From Diplocloster agilis (GTDB taxonomy: Bacteria > Bacillota > Clostridia > Lachnospirales > Lachnospiraceae): 64,000 bases of DNA. The position numbers were made by a program, and so were the translations under genes. The notes under the pieces are model-generated. The model did not search any database. It had not been told where the DNA came from and worked only from the letters and a program-made list of their open reading frames with translations. Location of the stretch: the NCBI RefSeq assembly GCF_019042275.1, contig NZ_JAHQCW010000035.1, positions 1 through 64,000 on the forward strand, in the 5' to 3' direction. Each line of letters starts with the position of its first letter. Within the stretch, counting starts at the first letter, position 1. Of the stretch, positions 26,404 to 34,728 are shown in pieces.

Positions 26404-26451
26404 TGGAAAGAGAAAAAATTGTAAAATTTTTACAATCCTGGAGGGACAAGT

Positions 26452-27204
26452 ATGAGTAATGAACGAGGTACACGCTACATGATTTCTGACGCGGCCAAGA
26501 AGGTGTCGGTAGAAGCTCATGTTCTTCGGTACTGGGAAGAAGAGCTGGAAATCACCATCGCCAGAAATGAAATGGGACATCGATACTATACGGATAAAGA
26601 CATTCAATTGTTTAAGAATATAAAGGAACTGAAAAATCAGGGGTTCCAGCTGAAGGCGATTAAAATGCTGATACCGGAATTAATCTCCAACGGCGGTAAA
26701 AATATGGACAGCCTGATCATCCTGAAAGAGGAGCTGAACCGGCAGGTGATGGAGCAGACGCTGAAAGAAACGGCGATGAAAGAAGTGGCCGCCTCCACGC
26801 CAAAAGCGGAAGTGAAAAAAGAACCGGAACCAATCGAAAAAGAGATTGTGGTGGTCGAGCAGTCTTCCCCGGTAAAAAATATGGACAAGGGCCAGAAGAT
26901 GAACCAGTTCCGTATGATCCTGGGCAGCATGATCACCGAAGTCCTGCGGGAAAACAACAAGGAGCTGGGAAAAGAAGTCAGCACCCAGGTCAGCGACAAT
27001 GTAATCAAAGAAATGGATTATCTGCTGCGCATGAAAGAAGACCGGGAAGAGGAGCGATTCAAAAAATTGGACGAGTCTATCCGGAACGTGCAGAGATCCC
27101 GGCGGGAAGTAGCTGCAGCCAAGTCCGAGGAGAAAAAGCAGAGACGGCACCGCATGAAAATGGCCAAGCGCAAAAAAAGAGCGCTGCGCAGCGAACTGAT
27201 CTAA
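26452..27204 (+). CDS. MerR-type HTH protein with long coiled coil (RacA-like layout)
   Basis: 250 residues. The N-terminal ~75 residues are a MerR-type winged HTH: MISDAAKKVSVEAHVLRYWEEEL, GHRYYTDKDIQLFKNIKELKNQGFQLKAIK. A charged, largely helical region (about 85-215) suggests a coiled coil, and the C-terminus is strongly basic (RRHRMKMAKRKKRALR). There is no effector-binding domain. The layout is similar to RacA, which anchors the chromosome at the pole during sporulation, but I cannot show orthology; a plain transcription factor is equally possible. GGAGGGAC precedes the ATG. Its neighbour SipL supports, weakly, a sporulation role. Confidence 0.75.
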   Translation: MSNERGTRYMISDAAKKVSVEAHVLRYWEEELEITIARNEMGHRYYTDKDIQLFKNIKELKNQGFQLKAIKMLIPELISNGGKNMDSLIILKEELNRQVMEQTLKETAMKEVAASTPKAEVKKEPEPIEKEIVVVEQSSPVKNMDKGQKMNQFRMILGSMITEVLRENNKELGKEVSTQVSDNVIKEMDYLLRMKEDREEERFKKLDESIRNVQRSRREVAAAKSEEKKQRRHRMKMAKRKKRALRSELI

Positions 27205-27212
27205 GGTAAATG

Positions 27213-27286
27213 GGGACATGTCCAAACCGATTTGGGACAGGTGCATTCCGGAATGTACCTGTCCCAAATCGGTTTGGACATGTCCC
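27213..27286. repeat. 74-bp almost perfect palindrome with GGACATGTCC ends
   Basis: The 37-base left half is the inverse complement of the right half except for one G/T position flanking the central CATTCCGGAATG. The outermost GGGACATGTCC is the same core repeated five times at 15329-15423. It lies 9 bases after the MerR-type gene stop and may act as its terminator, though no T-run follows beyond CCCTTT. Confidence 0.85.
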
Positions 27287-27296
27287 TTTCTGCACT

Positions 27297-27315
27297 TTAA
27301 CAACAAATAACAACA
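27297..27315 (-). promoter_or_regulatory. 19-base direct-repeat motif, copy A
   Basis: On the minus strand reads TGTTGTTATTTGTTGTTAA, two TGTTGTTA units 10 bases apart. It lies 70 bases upstream of the LytTR regulator gene. An identical copy lies at 30855-30873. Ten-base tandem half-sites are typical of OmpR/PhoB-family binding sites. Confidence 0.7.
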
Positions 27316-27384
27316 TTTCGTATAAGCCTCCGCCATCGCAGAATCTATTTTATATGGAAGGACAGAGTATAGAGAGGTGACATC

Positions 27385-28098
27385 ATGTTAAGAATAGCGA
27401 TCTGTGATGAGCAAGGAAACAGCAGAAGGGAAATGTATGATTTTCTGACAGATTTATGGAGCAAGGATCACATACAAGCGGCAATCCGTGTATTTGAAGA
27501 AATGAATAACCTTCTGGAACAGTATAAGAAAGAGGAATTTCAAATTATTTTTCTGGGTTTTCACGCCGACAAGCCTGAAAAAGTCCAGGCCGCCGAAAAG
27601 CTTCGGGCACTGGACGATGACCAGTGTATGGTCTTTTTTTCGGACAGCAGGAAATTCGCGTTGAAAAGCCAGGAAGTCTACGCATCCGGCTATCTGCTGC
27701 TGCCTTTGGAACGGTCAAAAGCCGAAGCGCTGCTGTGCAGGCTGATCCGCAGGGAGTTTCCGCAGGCGGATAAGAGTTTCGAGATTAAGATGAAAAAGGA
27801 ATGCCGCCGGATTCCATACCATGATATTTTATATATGGAAAGCCAGAACCGTATTGTGATGATCCATCAGCTGGACGGCGCCGTGTACCAGATCTACGAT
27901 AAGCTGAATCGTGTGGAACAGAGCCTGAAAGATTCCAGGTTCCTGCGCTGCCAGCAGAGTTTTCTGATTAACATGGAACATGTAAAGGAGGTAAATACAA
28001 AATTCCTTCTGGCCACCGGTATATCGATCCCGATCCGCAGAGGGCAGGTACGCCAGATCCGGGATATTTACTATCAATATCTGATGAATCAAAAATAA
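27385..28098 (+). CDS. LytTR-family regulator with degenerate receiver
   Basis: 237 residues. The N-terminal ~120 residues have the receiver fold (MLRIAICDEQ ... IIFLGFHAD ... VFFSDSRKFALKS ... GYLLLPLE) but the phospho-acceptor Asp is replaced by G58 and the conserved Lys after beta-5 by Leu (L106). The C-terminal LytTR DNA-binding domain is complete: CRRIPYHDILYMESQNRIVMIH, FLRCQQSFLINMEHV, IPIRRGQVRQIRDIYYQYL. It therefore probably acts without phosphorylation, or responds by another route. AGAGAGGTGAC precedes the ATG. The gene is convergent with the histidine kinase gene at 28118-30073, with only 19 bases between. Confidence 0.88.
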   Translation: MLRIAICDEQGNSRREMYDFLTDLWSKDHIQAAIRVFEEMNNLLEQYKKEEFQIIFLGFHADKPEKVQAAEKLRALDDDQCMVFFSDSRKFALKSQEVYASGYLLLPLERSKAEALLCRLIRREFPQADKSFEIKMKKECRRIPYHDILYMESQNRIVMIHQLDGAVYQIYDKLNRVEQSLKDSRFLRCQQSFLINMEHVKEVNTKFLLATGISIPIRRGQVRQIRDIYYQYLMNQK

Positions 28099-28117
28099 AC
28101 GATCTAGCGGCCGCCTG

Positions 28118-30073
28118 CTATCCCTGTACATGAAGCGGCAGGGTAACGGTAAAACATGTATATATGCCCGGATCGGATTCGGCTGTTATGGACCCGCCCA
28201 TTTCTTCCACCGATGTTTTGACAAAATAAAGCCCCAGCCCCCGTACTCCCTGATGATTCTTCGTGCTGAACTGATATTCAAAGATATGGTCCATATGTTC
28301 TGGGGAAATTCCTTCGCCGGTATCCATGATCGTCACTTCCACACTTTCCTTAAAATAGCTGATGCCAACGGTAAGCTTACCGCCCAAAGGCGTGTGCTCC
28401 ACAGCGTTCAGGATGATGTTTTCAAATACCCGGAAAAGCCGGTTGCGCTGACAATAAAGAACAGCATCCTGATCCGGAAGGGACAGATCATAATAAATCC
28501 CGTTGGCATCCGTGTATGAGCGGGTTTCCTCGTAGAAGAGCCTGAAAAATGAAAGGCAGCTGATACACTCAGGCGTTTCCGATATCCGGTCCTGGGCGTT
28601 GAAGACCTGGAGCGTCTGAATATTATCCCGCAGCTGTGCGGACTTATTGTCGATCACCGTCAGATACCGCTCCATTTCCTCGTCCATATCTACTTCGCTC
28701 TCCCGTATAAAATCAATATAGGTCTGGATAACGGCAGCGGGCCCTTTCAGATCGTGAGCCACGGCGGACAGGAATTTCTTCCGCTCATTCAGCATACTGG
28801 TTAAGGATGCGGTTTTCAAAGAGACTTCTTCCTGCAGATGCTGGGTCAGATGCTGATTTTCCGATATGATTTTCCGGTTGTATTGGATGATCAGACCGGT
28901 AAAGAGCACGACCATCAGAAAACCGCAATACTCATTCTGCCAGCCAAAGCGGATCGGCTCAAACTGTCCTCCGGTGATAAAATCCAAAAGAATGCCGAAC
29001 CCGAAAACCGCGTTGCCTGAGAGAAGCCAGACGGAAGAGCTTCTCTTTAACGCGCCGTAGAAGGCGGAAGACATCAGGTAAATACACATAACCAGTTTTG
29101 CCAGGCTGATCACTGTGCCATACCACGCGATGGCGTTGGGAAACAGCGGGAACAGTATGTATATGGAAACAGCGGGCATTATGCACAGTATGACCGACAT
29201 CAGATAGAATACCATATGCAGCCTCCGGGGCAGAACCCTGCGGGTAAGCCAATAAGTCAGCAATACCATACAGGAGAGCATGGCGAAATAAGAGGAATCC
29301 TCTGCGACATAGGCAAATTCACCCAGACCGATACCGCTCCAGTGGATAAAAGGATAAAGCGTATGGATGGAAAAGAAAAGGCAGAGCAGACCGTAGGTGA
29401 GATAGAGAGGCTCCTGCTGACGGTGGGCCCAGACGGCGATGGAGGCGGCTGCGCCGCCCAGGGGGAAGAAGCATAACAGCGCATAGAAAATAAAACGGAC
29501 CGCCAGATTTCCCAATATGTCATCGCTGCGTCCAAGCAAAGGCGGATAGGTCATGCCGCTATAGTAATGGGAAAAATTCGAGGTCTGAATAATCAGCTCC
29601 ACGCTGCCGTCCGGCAGGCTTAACAAGGTATTGCGGACCCCATACTGAAAGTGAGCCGGTTCTACATTGCCGATCTCCTGCACTTTTTCCCCGTTTATGA
29701 ATATTCTGCAGGCCGAAAAAACCTCGGGTAGTTCGAGAAGCCATCCCTGGGGCTCATGAGCCAGTGTCAGACACTTGCGGTAGGTGGCGGTACCAAAAGG
29801 GGAACCGCCGTTACGGTCCTGTGAAAAATTCCCGAATTGGCCGATATAGACCATTTCCGGATCAGATACGGCGCCGGACTTAAAATCATCCGGTTCGTAC
29901 AGGTGATCGGGATAGTATTCCCATTGATCGATTAAAGGACAGAGCCGCTTGCTCTGCGAGGTATATTTATTGTCGTAGTGATAGGTGACCCAAAATAAAA
30001 TCCCGGCCGATAAAAAGGAAAAGGCCAGGATCAGGATGGAAATCCGTATATTGCGTTCTGCTTCCTTTGTCAT
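28118..30073 (-). CDS. Hybrid-free histidine kinase with 7TM (7TMR-DISM-like) sensor
   Basis: 651 residues. One membrane helix (about 11-30), an extracellular domain (about 31-188) resembling the jelly-roll domain of 7TMR-DISM receptors (WLLELPEVFSACRIFINGEKV), seven membrane helices (about 190-397), then a coiled stretch and a HisKA domain with H440 in FLSAVAHDLKGPA. The ATPase domain has the N-box LNAVEHTPLGG, G1 DTGEGISPEH and G2 GVRGLGLYFVK. Such sensors bind extracellular small molecules, often carbohydrates. The regulator gene ends 3 bases before this start, whose site GGAG lies inside the regulator stop region. Confidence 0.93.
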   Translation of the reverse strand: MTKEAERNIRISILILAFSFLSAGILFWVTYHYDNKYTSQSKRLCPLIDQWEYYPDHLYEPDDFKSGAVSDPEMVYIGQFGNFSQDRNGGSPFGTATYRKCLTLAHEPQGWLLELPEVFSACRIFINGEKVQEIGNVEPAHFQYGVRNTLLSLPDGSVELIIQTSNFSHYYSGMTYPPLLGRSDDILGNLAVRFIFYALLCFFPLGGAAASIAVWAHRQQEPLYLTYGLLCLFFSIHTLYPFIHWSGIGLGEFAYVAEDSSYFAMLSCMVLLTYWLTRRVLPRRLHMVFYLMSVILCIMPAVSIYILFPLFPNAIAWYGTVISLAKLVMCIYLMSSAFYGALKRSSSVWLLSGNAVFGFGILLDFITGGQFEPIRFGWQNEYCGFLMVVLFTGLIIQYNRKIISENQHLTQHLQEEVSLKTASLTSMLNERKKFLSAVAHDLKGPAAVIQTYIDFIRESEVDMDEEMERYLTVIDNKSAQLRDNIQTLQVFNAQDRISETPECISCLSFFRLFYEETRSYTDANGIYYDLSLPDQDAVLYCQRNRLFRVFENIILNAVEHTPLGGKLTVGISYFKESVEVTIMDTGEGISPEHMDHIFEYQFSTKNHQGVRGLGLYFVKTSVEEMGGSITAESDPGIYTCFTVTLPLHVQG

Positions 30074-30076
30074 AGC

Positions 30077-30745
30077 TTACTCCGTGTAAATGTAACCCTT
30101 TCCCCACTGGGTTTTGATATACTCTTTATCGGGGGAAAGCGCCTGGATTTTTCTTCGTATCCGCATAACCAGAATCTGAATGCTGTGGGTATTATAATAA
30201 TCTTCTCCCCACAAAGCCTGATAGATGGCCTCCTGGCGGTACGGAGTGCCCTTGTGCTGCGCGAGGAACTGCAATATTTCATATTCGTTCACCGTAAGGT
30301 TGAGCGACTTGCCGCCTATATATGCCTGCTTTTCCTCAGAATTGAGCTGCAGACCGCCGGACAGAGACTGGGTCTGGGACAGAGGACTGTTATTCCGGAT
30401 TCTGGCCCGTACCCTCATCTCCAGTTCCTTCATGCGGTAAGGCTTCAGCAGGTAATCATCACCGCCGCATTCAAAGCCTTCGATCATGATCTCCTCTTCC
30501 GTCAGGCTGGTCAGAAAAATAATGGGCGCCCGGTACTTCTGGCGTATCAGCCTGCATAGGTCCAGCCCGTTCACATCATCCATTCGGATATCCAGTACAA
30601 TACATTTAAATTGATATTCGGACAGGAGAAGGAGCGCTTCTTCAGCGCCCAATGCGATATCCACCAAATAACCGATTTTCTCAAAATAGATCTTATTCAT
30701 ATCCAGCAGATCCGCATCGTCATCCACAAATAATAACCGTTCCAT
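30077..30745 (-). CDS. OmpR/PhoB-family response regulator
   Basis: 222 residues: receiver domain (acidic D8-D9-D10, phospho-acceptor D52 in IVLDIRMDDVNG, K101 in YLLKPYR) and a winged-helix output domain (about 128-222; NEYEILQFLAQHKGTPYRQEAIYQALWGEDY, HSIQILVMRIRRKIQ, TQWGKGYIYTE). It is the partner of the 7TM kinase, in the order regulator then kinase with a 3-base gap. It is transcribed away from the surface-protein gene at 30988. The 242-base divergent region contains the TGTTGTTA direct repeat, so autoregulation and control of the surface protein are likely by inference. Confidence 0.93.
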   Translation of the reverse strand: MERLLFVDDDADLLDMNKIYFEKIGYLVDIALGAEEALLLLSEYQFKCIVLDIRMDDVNGLDLCRLIRQKYRAPIIFLTSLTEEEIMIEGFECGGDDYLLKPYRMKELEMRVRARIRNNSPLSQTQSLSGGLQLNSEEKQAYIGGKSLNLTVNEYEILQFLAQHKGTPYRQEAIYQALWGEDYYNTHSIQILVMRIRRKIQALSPDKEYIKTQWGKGYIYTE

Positions 30746-30854
30746 AGTTTCCCGCCTTATTTTATAGTGTAAACAGTACCGGTGTAATTGTCCAGATATT
30801 CAGTAAAATTAATTTTAATGATAACCGAATAAAACTGCAATCTAAAAAATTATC

Positions 30855-30873
30855 TGTTGTTATTTGTTGTTAA
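30855..30873 (+). promoter_or_regulatory. 19-base direct-repeat motif, copy B
   Basis: TGTTGTTATTTGTTGTTAA, identical in all 19 bases to the inverted copy at 27297-27315. It lies 110 bases ahead of the regulator start and 115 bases before the surface-protein start. The divergent region also has TTGACT (30919 or so) and TATAGT near 30940-30945 with a short 15-base spacer. Confidence 0.7.
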
Positions 30874-30987
30874 TTATTGTAAATTCCATACAAATTATGT
30901 AAGAATGTAAAAAAACAAATTGACTGTAACAGGTTGTACCTATAGTATGAAAAAGTAGACGGCATAATAATGGGAAGGGCGATACGG

Positions 30988-32994
30988 ATGAGGGATAAAG
31001 CGCAGAGCGGAAAAGTACATATATGGGCAGGCATTGTTATTCTTTTGGCGGTCTTATTGTTCCGCACAATGGACTGCTTTGCAGCGGTATGGCCGCCTGT
31101 GAAAGAAGATGAAAAAGAGTTTCTGAGATGGTATGAGGAGCATAAAAACGAGGACGCCCGGTATGTGCTGTCAGGGGATCTGTGGCTGACGCTGGGAACC
31201 GAAGAGCAGCCAATCATATTGGACGGCTCCGGTCATATCCAAATCGAATGCGGTCCTTATGCCGTCGTCGCAGCCAGTCCGGTCGTATTGGATAATGAGA
31301 ATCTGCTGATCACAGAGACCGGCGGTATCGCCCTGGTAGTGAACAGCGGTCAAGCCGTATCATTATATAACGGCAAAATCTCAGCTGCCGATGGGACGGG
31401 AATACTGTTATCGGGAGAAATACGGACAGATCCCCAAAGAGGGGATTTTCACATAGAGGCAACAGGTGAAAGCTGTACCGGAGTGTACTACTCGGGGGGA
31501 GGGAGCGCTGAATTATCCGGTTTATACATCCGCAGTTCAGGAACCGGACAGATCCGAGGGGTATATAGTTTCATGGGGGACATTTCCCTTGCGGACTGTG
31601 ATATCGCCGTCTCCAGCACTGGTGATGCCTATGGAATCTATGGAAGCGGAGCAGTCTCGGCTAGTAACTGTATCATAGAAGCTGCCGCCGGCGAGAGCGG
31701 GCGTGCGGTCAGCGTATACAGCCAGATGGATCAGATGACGATTATAAACTGCAGCCTGACGCCTCCGGTTGAAGGAGCTGTGACTGTCTATCAGATGATA
31801 AATAACACCATTCCAAAGCCATTGACCGTACAGGCGGGAACAGAGCTTACGCAGGAAATGCTGCCTGATACGGTCCTGACACTGCTAGAGCGGAAGGGAA
31901 CGAAGGAACGCATAGAAGTGGAACTGCCGGTCCAATGGGAAGCCTCCCGGGCGGATACGGATGCCTTTGGCGTAACACAGATTACCGGCGTCTATTTTCC
32001 GCCGGACCTTCCATATACAGTGCTCAATCCTGAAAACGTCACACCCCGGATGGCAGTGATAAGCAAAAATGAGGAAAAAGGTATGTTTCCGGTATCATAC
32101 CAGGTGGATGACAAAGAAGATGGAACGTACGGGATACTTTTCCTGACGCCCTATCCCTATGGAGCCAGCTCGCTTGAGATGGAATATAGCCAAGATAAGG
32201 AGAACTGGAGCCTGTACCGCCTCTCCCATTCGGACAGCGATCTGCTGAAAGGAAGCGTGCCTACGGAACTCGGTCTATTCAGTTTCTATATGGAAATCCC
32301 CTGTGAGCAGAATGAGCTTTATGTCAGATTCCTGACCGGGCCAGGGAGCAGTTATGAGGAGCTGGGAGATCTGTGGCTTCTCGATCTTACCAGCACGCAG
32401 ACGATCCCTCCGGTCTGGTCCGGTTCAAGTGAAGGGGACAGAGGCGGCGCCGGAGTCAATCCCCCGGACCGGGATCCGGGCAAAGGGGACGGAGAAGGCG
32501 GCAAGCCTGAGGATATCTTGGGAAATCCGGATGCACCGGATGTCCCGGATAAACCGGATACTCCGGGCAGCGGCCAGGTGACGCCGGAGCCATCCGCGCC
32601 CGCAGACCAGGAGAATACCCCGCCGCAGAACCAGGATGCAGAAAGCGAACAGAAAAGCAGCACGAACCACAACCAGGAAGAACAGGCGGATCAGGCAACG
32701 GAAACCACAGCAAACAAAGCAGCCGTCAGCGTCCAGAAGAAGCTCAGAACTTCCAGCGGACAGAGCGGTGTTCAGGAATCGTTCCCACCGGAGGGGGAGG
32801 AAACAGGGGAAACAGGGGAAGCAGCGGAACCGTCCGGCCAGACGGGCGGTGAAACAGATCAGACCCGGCCGGGGATCTCCCCGTGGAAAGCGGCTGCGGT
32901 AATCCTGTGCTGCCTGTTGATCGGGACGGGGCTTATTTACCTGGGGTTAAAATTAATGAGAAAAAGGCCGGACGTTCCCACAGATCAGAAATAG
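30988..32994 (+). CDS. Surface protein with beta-helix-like region, Pro-rich stalk and C-terminal anchor
   Basis: About 668 residues. An N-terminal signal-type helix ends in FAAVWPP. Residues ~60-270 look like a right-handed beta-helix or parallel-strand domain with short repeats of G-I-x-L (GIALVVNSGQAVSLYNGKISAADGTGILLSG, GVYSFMGDISLADCDI, YGIYGSGAVSASNCII). A beta-sandwich-like region follows (~330-480), then a long Pro/Asp/Glu/Gln-rich low-complexity stalk (~490-640) and a final membrane helix with basic tail (LKLMRKRPDV). No LPxTG motif is present. Start 30988 uses GGAAGGG as binding site; ATG 30970 would be an alternative. No family name can be given. Divergent two-component genes suggest regulation of this exported protein. 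Confidence 0.75.
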   Translation: MRDKAQSGKVHIWAGIVILLAVLLFRTMDCFAAVWPPVKEDEKEFLRWYEEHKNEDARYVLSGDLWLTLGTEEQPIILDGSGHIQIECGPYAVVAASPVVLDNENLLITETGGIALVVNSGQAVSLYNGKISAADGTGILLSGEIRTDPQRGDFHIEATGESCTGVYYSGGGSAELSGLYIRSSGTGQIRGVYSFMGDISLADCDIAVSSTGDAYGIYGSGAVSASNCIIEAAAGESGRAVSVYSQMDQMTIINCSLTPPVEGAVTVYQMINNTIPKPLTVQAGTELTQEMLPDTVLTLLERKGTKERIEVELPVQWEASRADTDAFGVTQITGVYFPPDLPYTVLNPENVTPRMAVISKNEEKGMFPVSYQVDDKEDGTYGILFLTPYPYGASSLEMEYSQDKENWSLYRLSHSDSDLLKGSVPTELGLFSFYMEIPCEQNELYVRFLTGPGSSYEELGDLWLLDLTSTQTIPPVWSGSSEGDRGGAGVNPPDRDPGKGDGEGGKPEDILGNPDAPDVPDKPDTPGSGQVTPEPSAPADQENTPPQNQDAESEQKSSTNHNQEEQADQATETTANKAAVSVQKKLRTSSGQSGVQESFPPEGEETGETGEAAEPSGQTGGETDQTRPGISPWKAAAVILCCLLIGTGLIYLGLKLMRKRPDVPTDQK

Positions 32995-33061
32995 GGGGGA
33001 CTTAAAGCGTCCGGACTTTTCATTCCGGGATTTTAATATAGAAAGACATTCGGTGAAATAA

Positions 33062-33109
33062 AAAGAGACTGCTGCACCCCAATGCGTGACGGGTTACAAC
33101 AGACTCTTT
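33062..33109 (-). terminator. Terminator of the ferredoxin gene
   Basis: On the minus strand AAAGAG-t-CTG...CAG-t-CTCTTT forms a stem followed by TTTATTTC, 12 bases after the ferredoxin stop. Confidence 0.65.
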
Positions 33110-33121
33110 GGTGATTCGATA

Positions 33122-33292
33122 TTATTCAGCTGAGATAGCGCCGGTCGGGCAAGCGCCTTCACAAGCACCGCAATCAATGCAGCTATCTGCATCAATAACG
33201 AATTTGCCATCTCCTTCGCTGATAGCACCAACCGGACATTCGCCCTCGCAGGTTCCACAGCTGATGCAGCTATCGTTAATTACATGTGCCAT
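33122..33292 (-). CDS. Two-[4Fe-4S] ferredoxin, clostridial type
   Basis: 56-residue ferredoxin, too short for most gene finders. Two complete cluster motifs are visible, CISCGTCEGECPVG and CIDCGACEGACPTG (C-x2-C-x2-C-x3-C-P each), as in the classical clostridial 2[4Fe-4S] ferredoxin of ~55 residues. AAGGAGG lies just before the ATG at 33292. It carries low-potential electrons for hydrogenase, pyruvate metabolism and radical-SAM activases. The nearby pfl activating-enzyme gene needs such reducing power, but a 350-base repeat-bearing gap separates them. Confidence 0.93.
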   Translation of the reverse strand: MAHVINDSCISCGTCEGECPVGAISEGDGKFVIDADSCIDCGACEGACPTGAISAE

Positions 33293-33470
33293 AATGCGTA
33301 TCCTCCTTCTATAAACTTTTCTTAAATTAGCTTATCCTCGCGATATGCTTAGAATTATTCTAATACATTCATATCAATTATACAAGTAAATTATGTGCAT
33401 TTTATTTAGGACAATATTGGGAGAACGGACAGAGATCCGGGTGAAAACTGAGGGCTCAAATCCGGGACAT

Positions 33471-33620
33471 ACCGGGGTTAACCGGGCTAAACCGTGCCTA
33501 AGCCGGGGTTAACCAGGCTAAACCGTGATAAGCCGAGATTAACCAGGCTAAACCTGGGTTAACCGGAACAAACCGGATAAAAGCTTCCTGGGCTAAGAAA
33601 TAACCAAGGCTAAGAAGTAA
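33471..33620. repeat. Degenerate 30-bp tandem repeat, GGTTAACC-rich
   Basis: Units starting at 33471, 33501 and 33531 are 30 bases long and share GGGGTTAACCRGGCTAAACC; further divergent copies run to about 33620 (CTGGGTTAACCGG, CTGGGCTAAG, AACCAAGGCTAAG). It fills the space between the ferredoxin promoter region and the 3' end of pflA. It is not a CRISPR array: there are no unique spacers. The rest of 33293-33638 is an AT-rich upstream region of the ferredoxin gene. Confidence 0.8.
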
Positions 33621-33638
33621 CCTGGGATTCCAAAACGG

Positions 33639-34391
33639 TTACTCCTTCTGGTTTCGAACAGAACGGATACCCTCAAGGATATAGGACCTTAAGACCTTCG
33701 CTTCCTCCTTAGGCATATCCTGCAGGCCTTTCAGCGGATAATCAAGTCCCAGCGCGTCATACTTGGCGGCCCCCATGGAATGGTAAGGAAGTACATCCAG
33801 AGCCTTAAGCGTTGGAAGGGCGCCGATGAATGCGCCGAGCCGCTTTAACGCCTGGGGATCATCCGTTATTCCCGGAACGACCACGTGTCGGATCCAAAGC
33901 GGGGTCCCCCTCTCGCCCAGATAGCGGGCGAAGTTAAGCGCCGGATCATTTGGCTGTCCGGTCAGCGCCCGATGTGCTTCCGGGTCGATATGCTTGATGT
34001 CCAGCATAACCAGATCGGTATAGCGGGTCAGCCGGTCGAATTTTTCCATCAGCTCCTTGGAATCGCGGCGAAAGGTAATGCCGGAGGTATCCAGGCAGGT
34101 ATGGATTCCCCTCCCGTGCGCTTCCCGGAACAGCTCCGTGAGAAAATCAATCTGAATCAGCGGCTCGCCGCCTGTGGCGGTGAGCCCTCCGTTCCGGTAA
34201 AATGCTTTGTTCGTTTCATATTCCTTTAAAATCTCATCCACGGTCACTTCCCGGCCACCGTTCGGATTCCAGGTGTCCGGATTGTGACAATACAGACAGC
34301 GCATGGGGCATCCCTGGAAAAAAATGACCATGCGGATTCCGGGACCGTCTACGGTGCCGAAGCTTTCGATCGAATGGATTTTACCTGTCAT
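33639..34391 (-). CDS. pflA: Pyruvate formate-lyase activating enzyme
   Basis: 250-residue radical-SAM enzyme that installs the glycyl radical on pyruvate formate-lyase using SAM and a reduced 4Fe-4S cluster. The cluster motif CPMRCLYC gives C28-x3-C32-x2-C35, after FGTVDGPGIRMVIFFQG; TATGGEPLIQIDF and DIKHIDPEAHRALTG are typical later blocks. GAGGCG lies before the ATG. It follows the two pfl genes (26-base gap to the small one), so enzyme core, radical domain and activase form one operon. Confidence 0.95.
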   Translation of the reverse strand: MTGKIHSIESFGTVDGPGIRMVIFFQGCPMRCLYCHNPDTWNPNGGREVTVDEILKEYETNKAFYRNGGLTATGGEPLIQIDFLTELFREAHGRGIHTCLDTSGITFRRDSKELMEKFDRLTRYTDLVMLDIKHIDPEAHRALTGQPNDPALNFARYLGERGTPLWIRHVVVPGITDDPQALKRLGAFIGALPTLKALDVLPYHSMGAAKYDALGLDYPLKGLQDMPKEEAKVLRSYILEGIRSVRNQKE

Positions 34392-34417
34392 AGTTATCGC
34401 CTCTGTGCAGTTATCAT

Positions 34418-34663
34418 TTACATGCCCTGATGGAAGGTCCTGGAGATCACGTCGTCCTGCTGTTCCTTTGTAAGCTTTGTGAAATTGACCGCGTAGCCGG
34501 ATACACGGATGGTCAGCTGCGGATATTTTTCAGGATGCTGCTGGGCGTCCAGCAGGGTTTCCTTCGAGAATACATTCACGTTTAGGTGATGGCCGCCCTG
34601 TTCTACATAGCCGTCCAGCATATTTACGAGATTGTCGATTTGTGCCTGGCTTGGGTTAGTCAT
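34418..34663 (-). CDS. Stand-alone glycyl-radical domain of pyruvate formate-lyase
   Basis: 81-residue protein equivalent to the last ~75 residues of ordinary pyruvate formate-lyase: [38 protein letters not shown] and the glycyl-radical loop RVSGYAVNF with G56 as the radical site, ending RTFHQGM. It is related in composition to E. coli GrcA/YfiD, the spare-part protein for oxygen-damaged PFL. Its own AGGAGG site lies 8 bases before the ATG and 65 bases separate it from the core gene's stop, so it is a real gene rather than a frameshift product. It supplies the radical in trans. Confidence 0.9.
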   Translation of the reverse strand: MTNPSQAQIDNLVNMLDGYVEQGGHHLNVNVFSKETLLDAQQHPEKYPQLTIRVSGYAVNFTKLTKEQQDDVISRTFHQGM

Positions 34664-34728
34664 AATAGTTTCCTCCTGTTTAATTCTATTTTAACATTTA
34701 TAGTTGCATAGGAATGGTCCGCCGGTGG

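Noticed and set aside
33471-33620. CRISPR array
   Set aside because: Continuous 30-bp tandem repeat without spacers.
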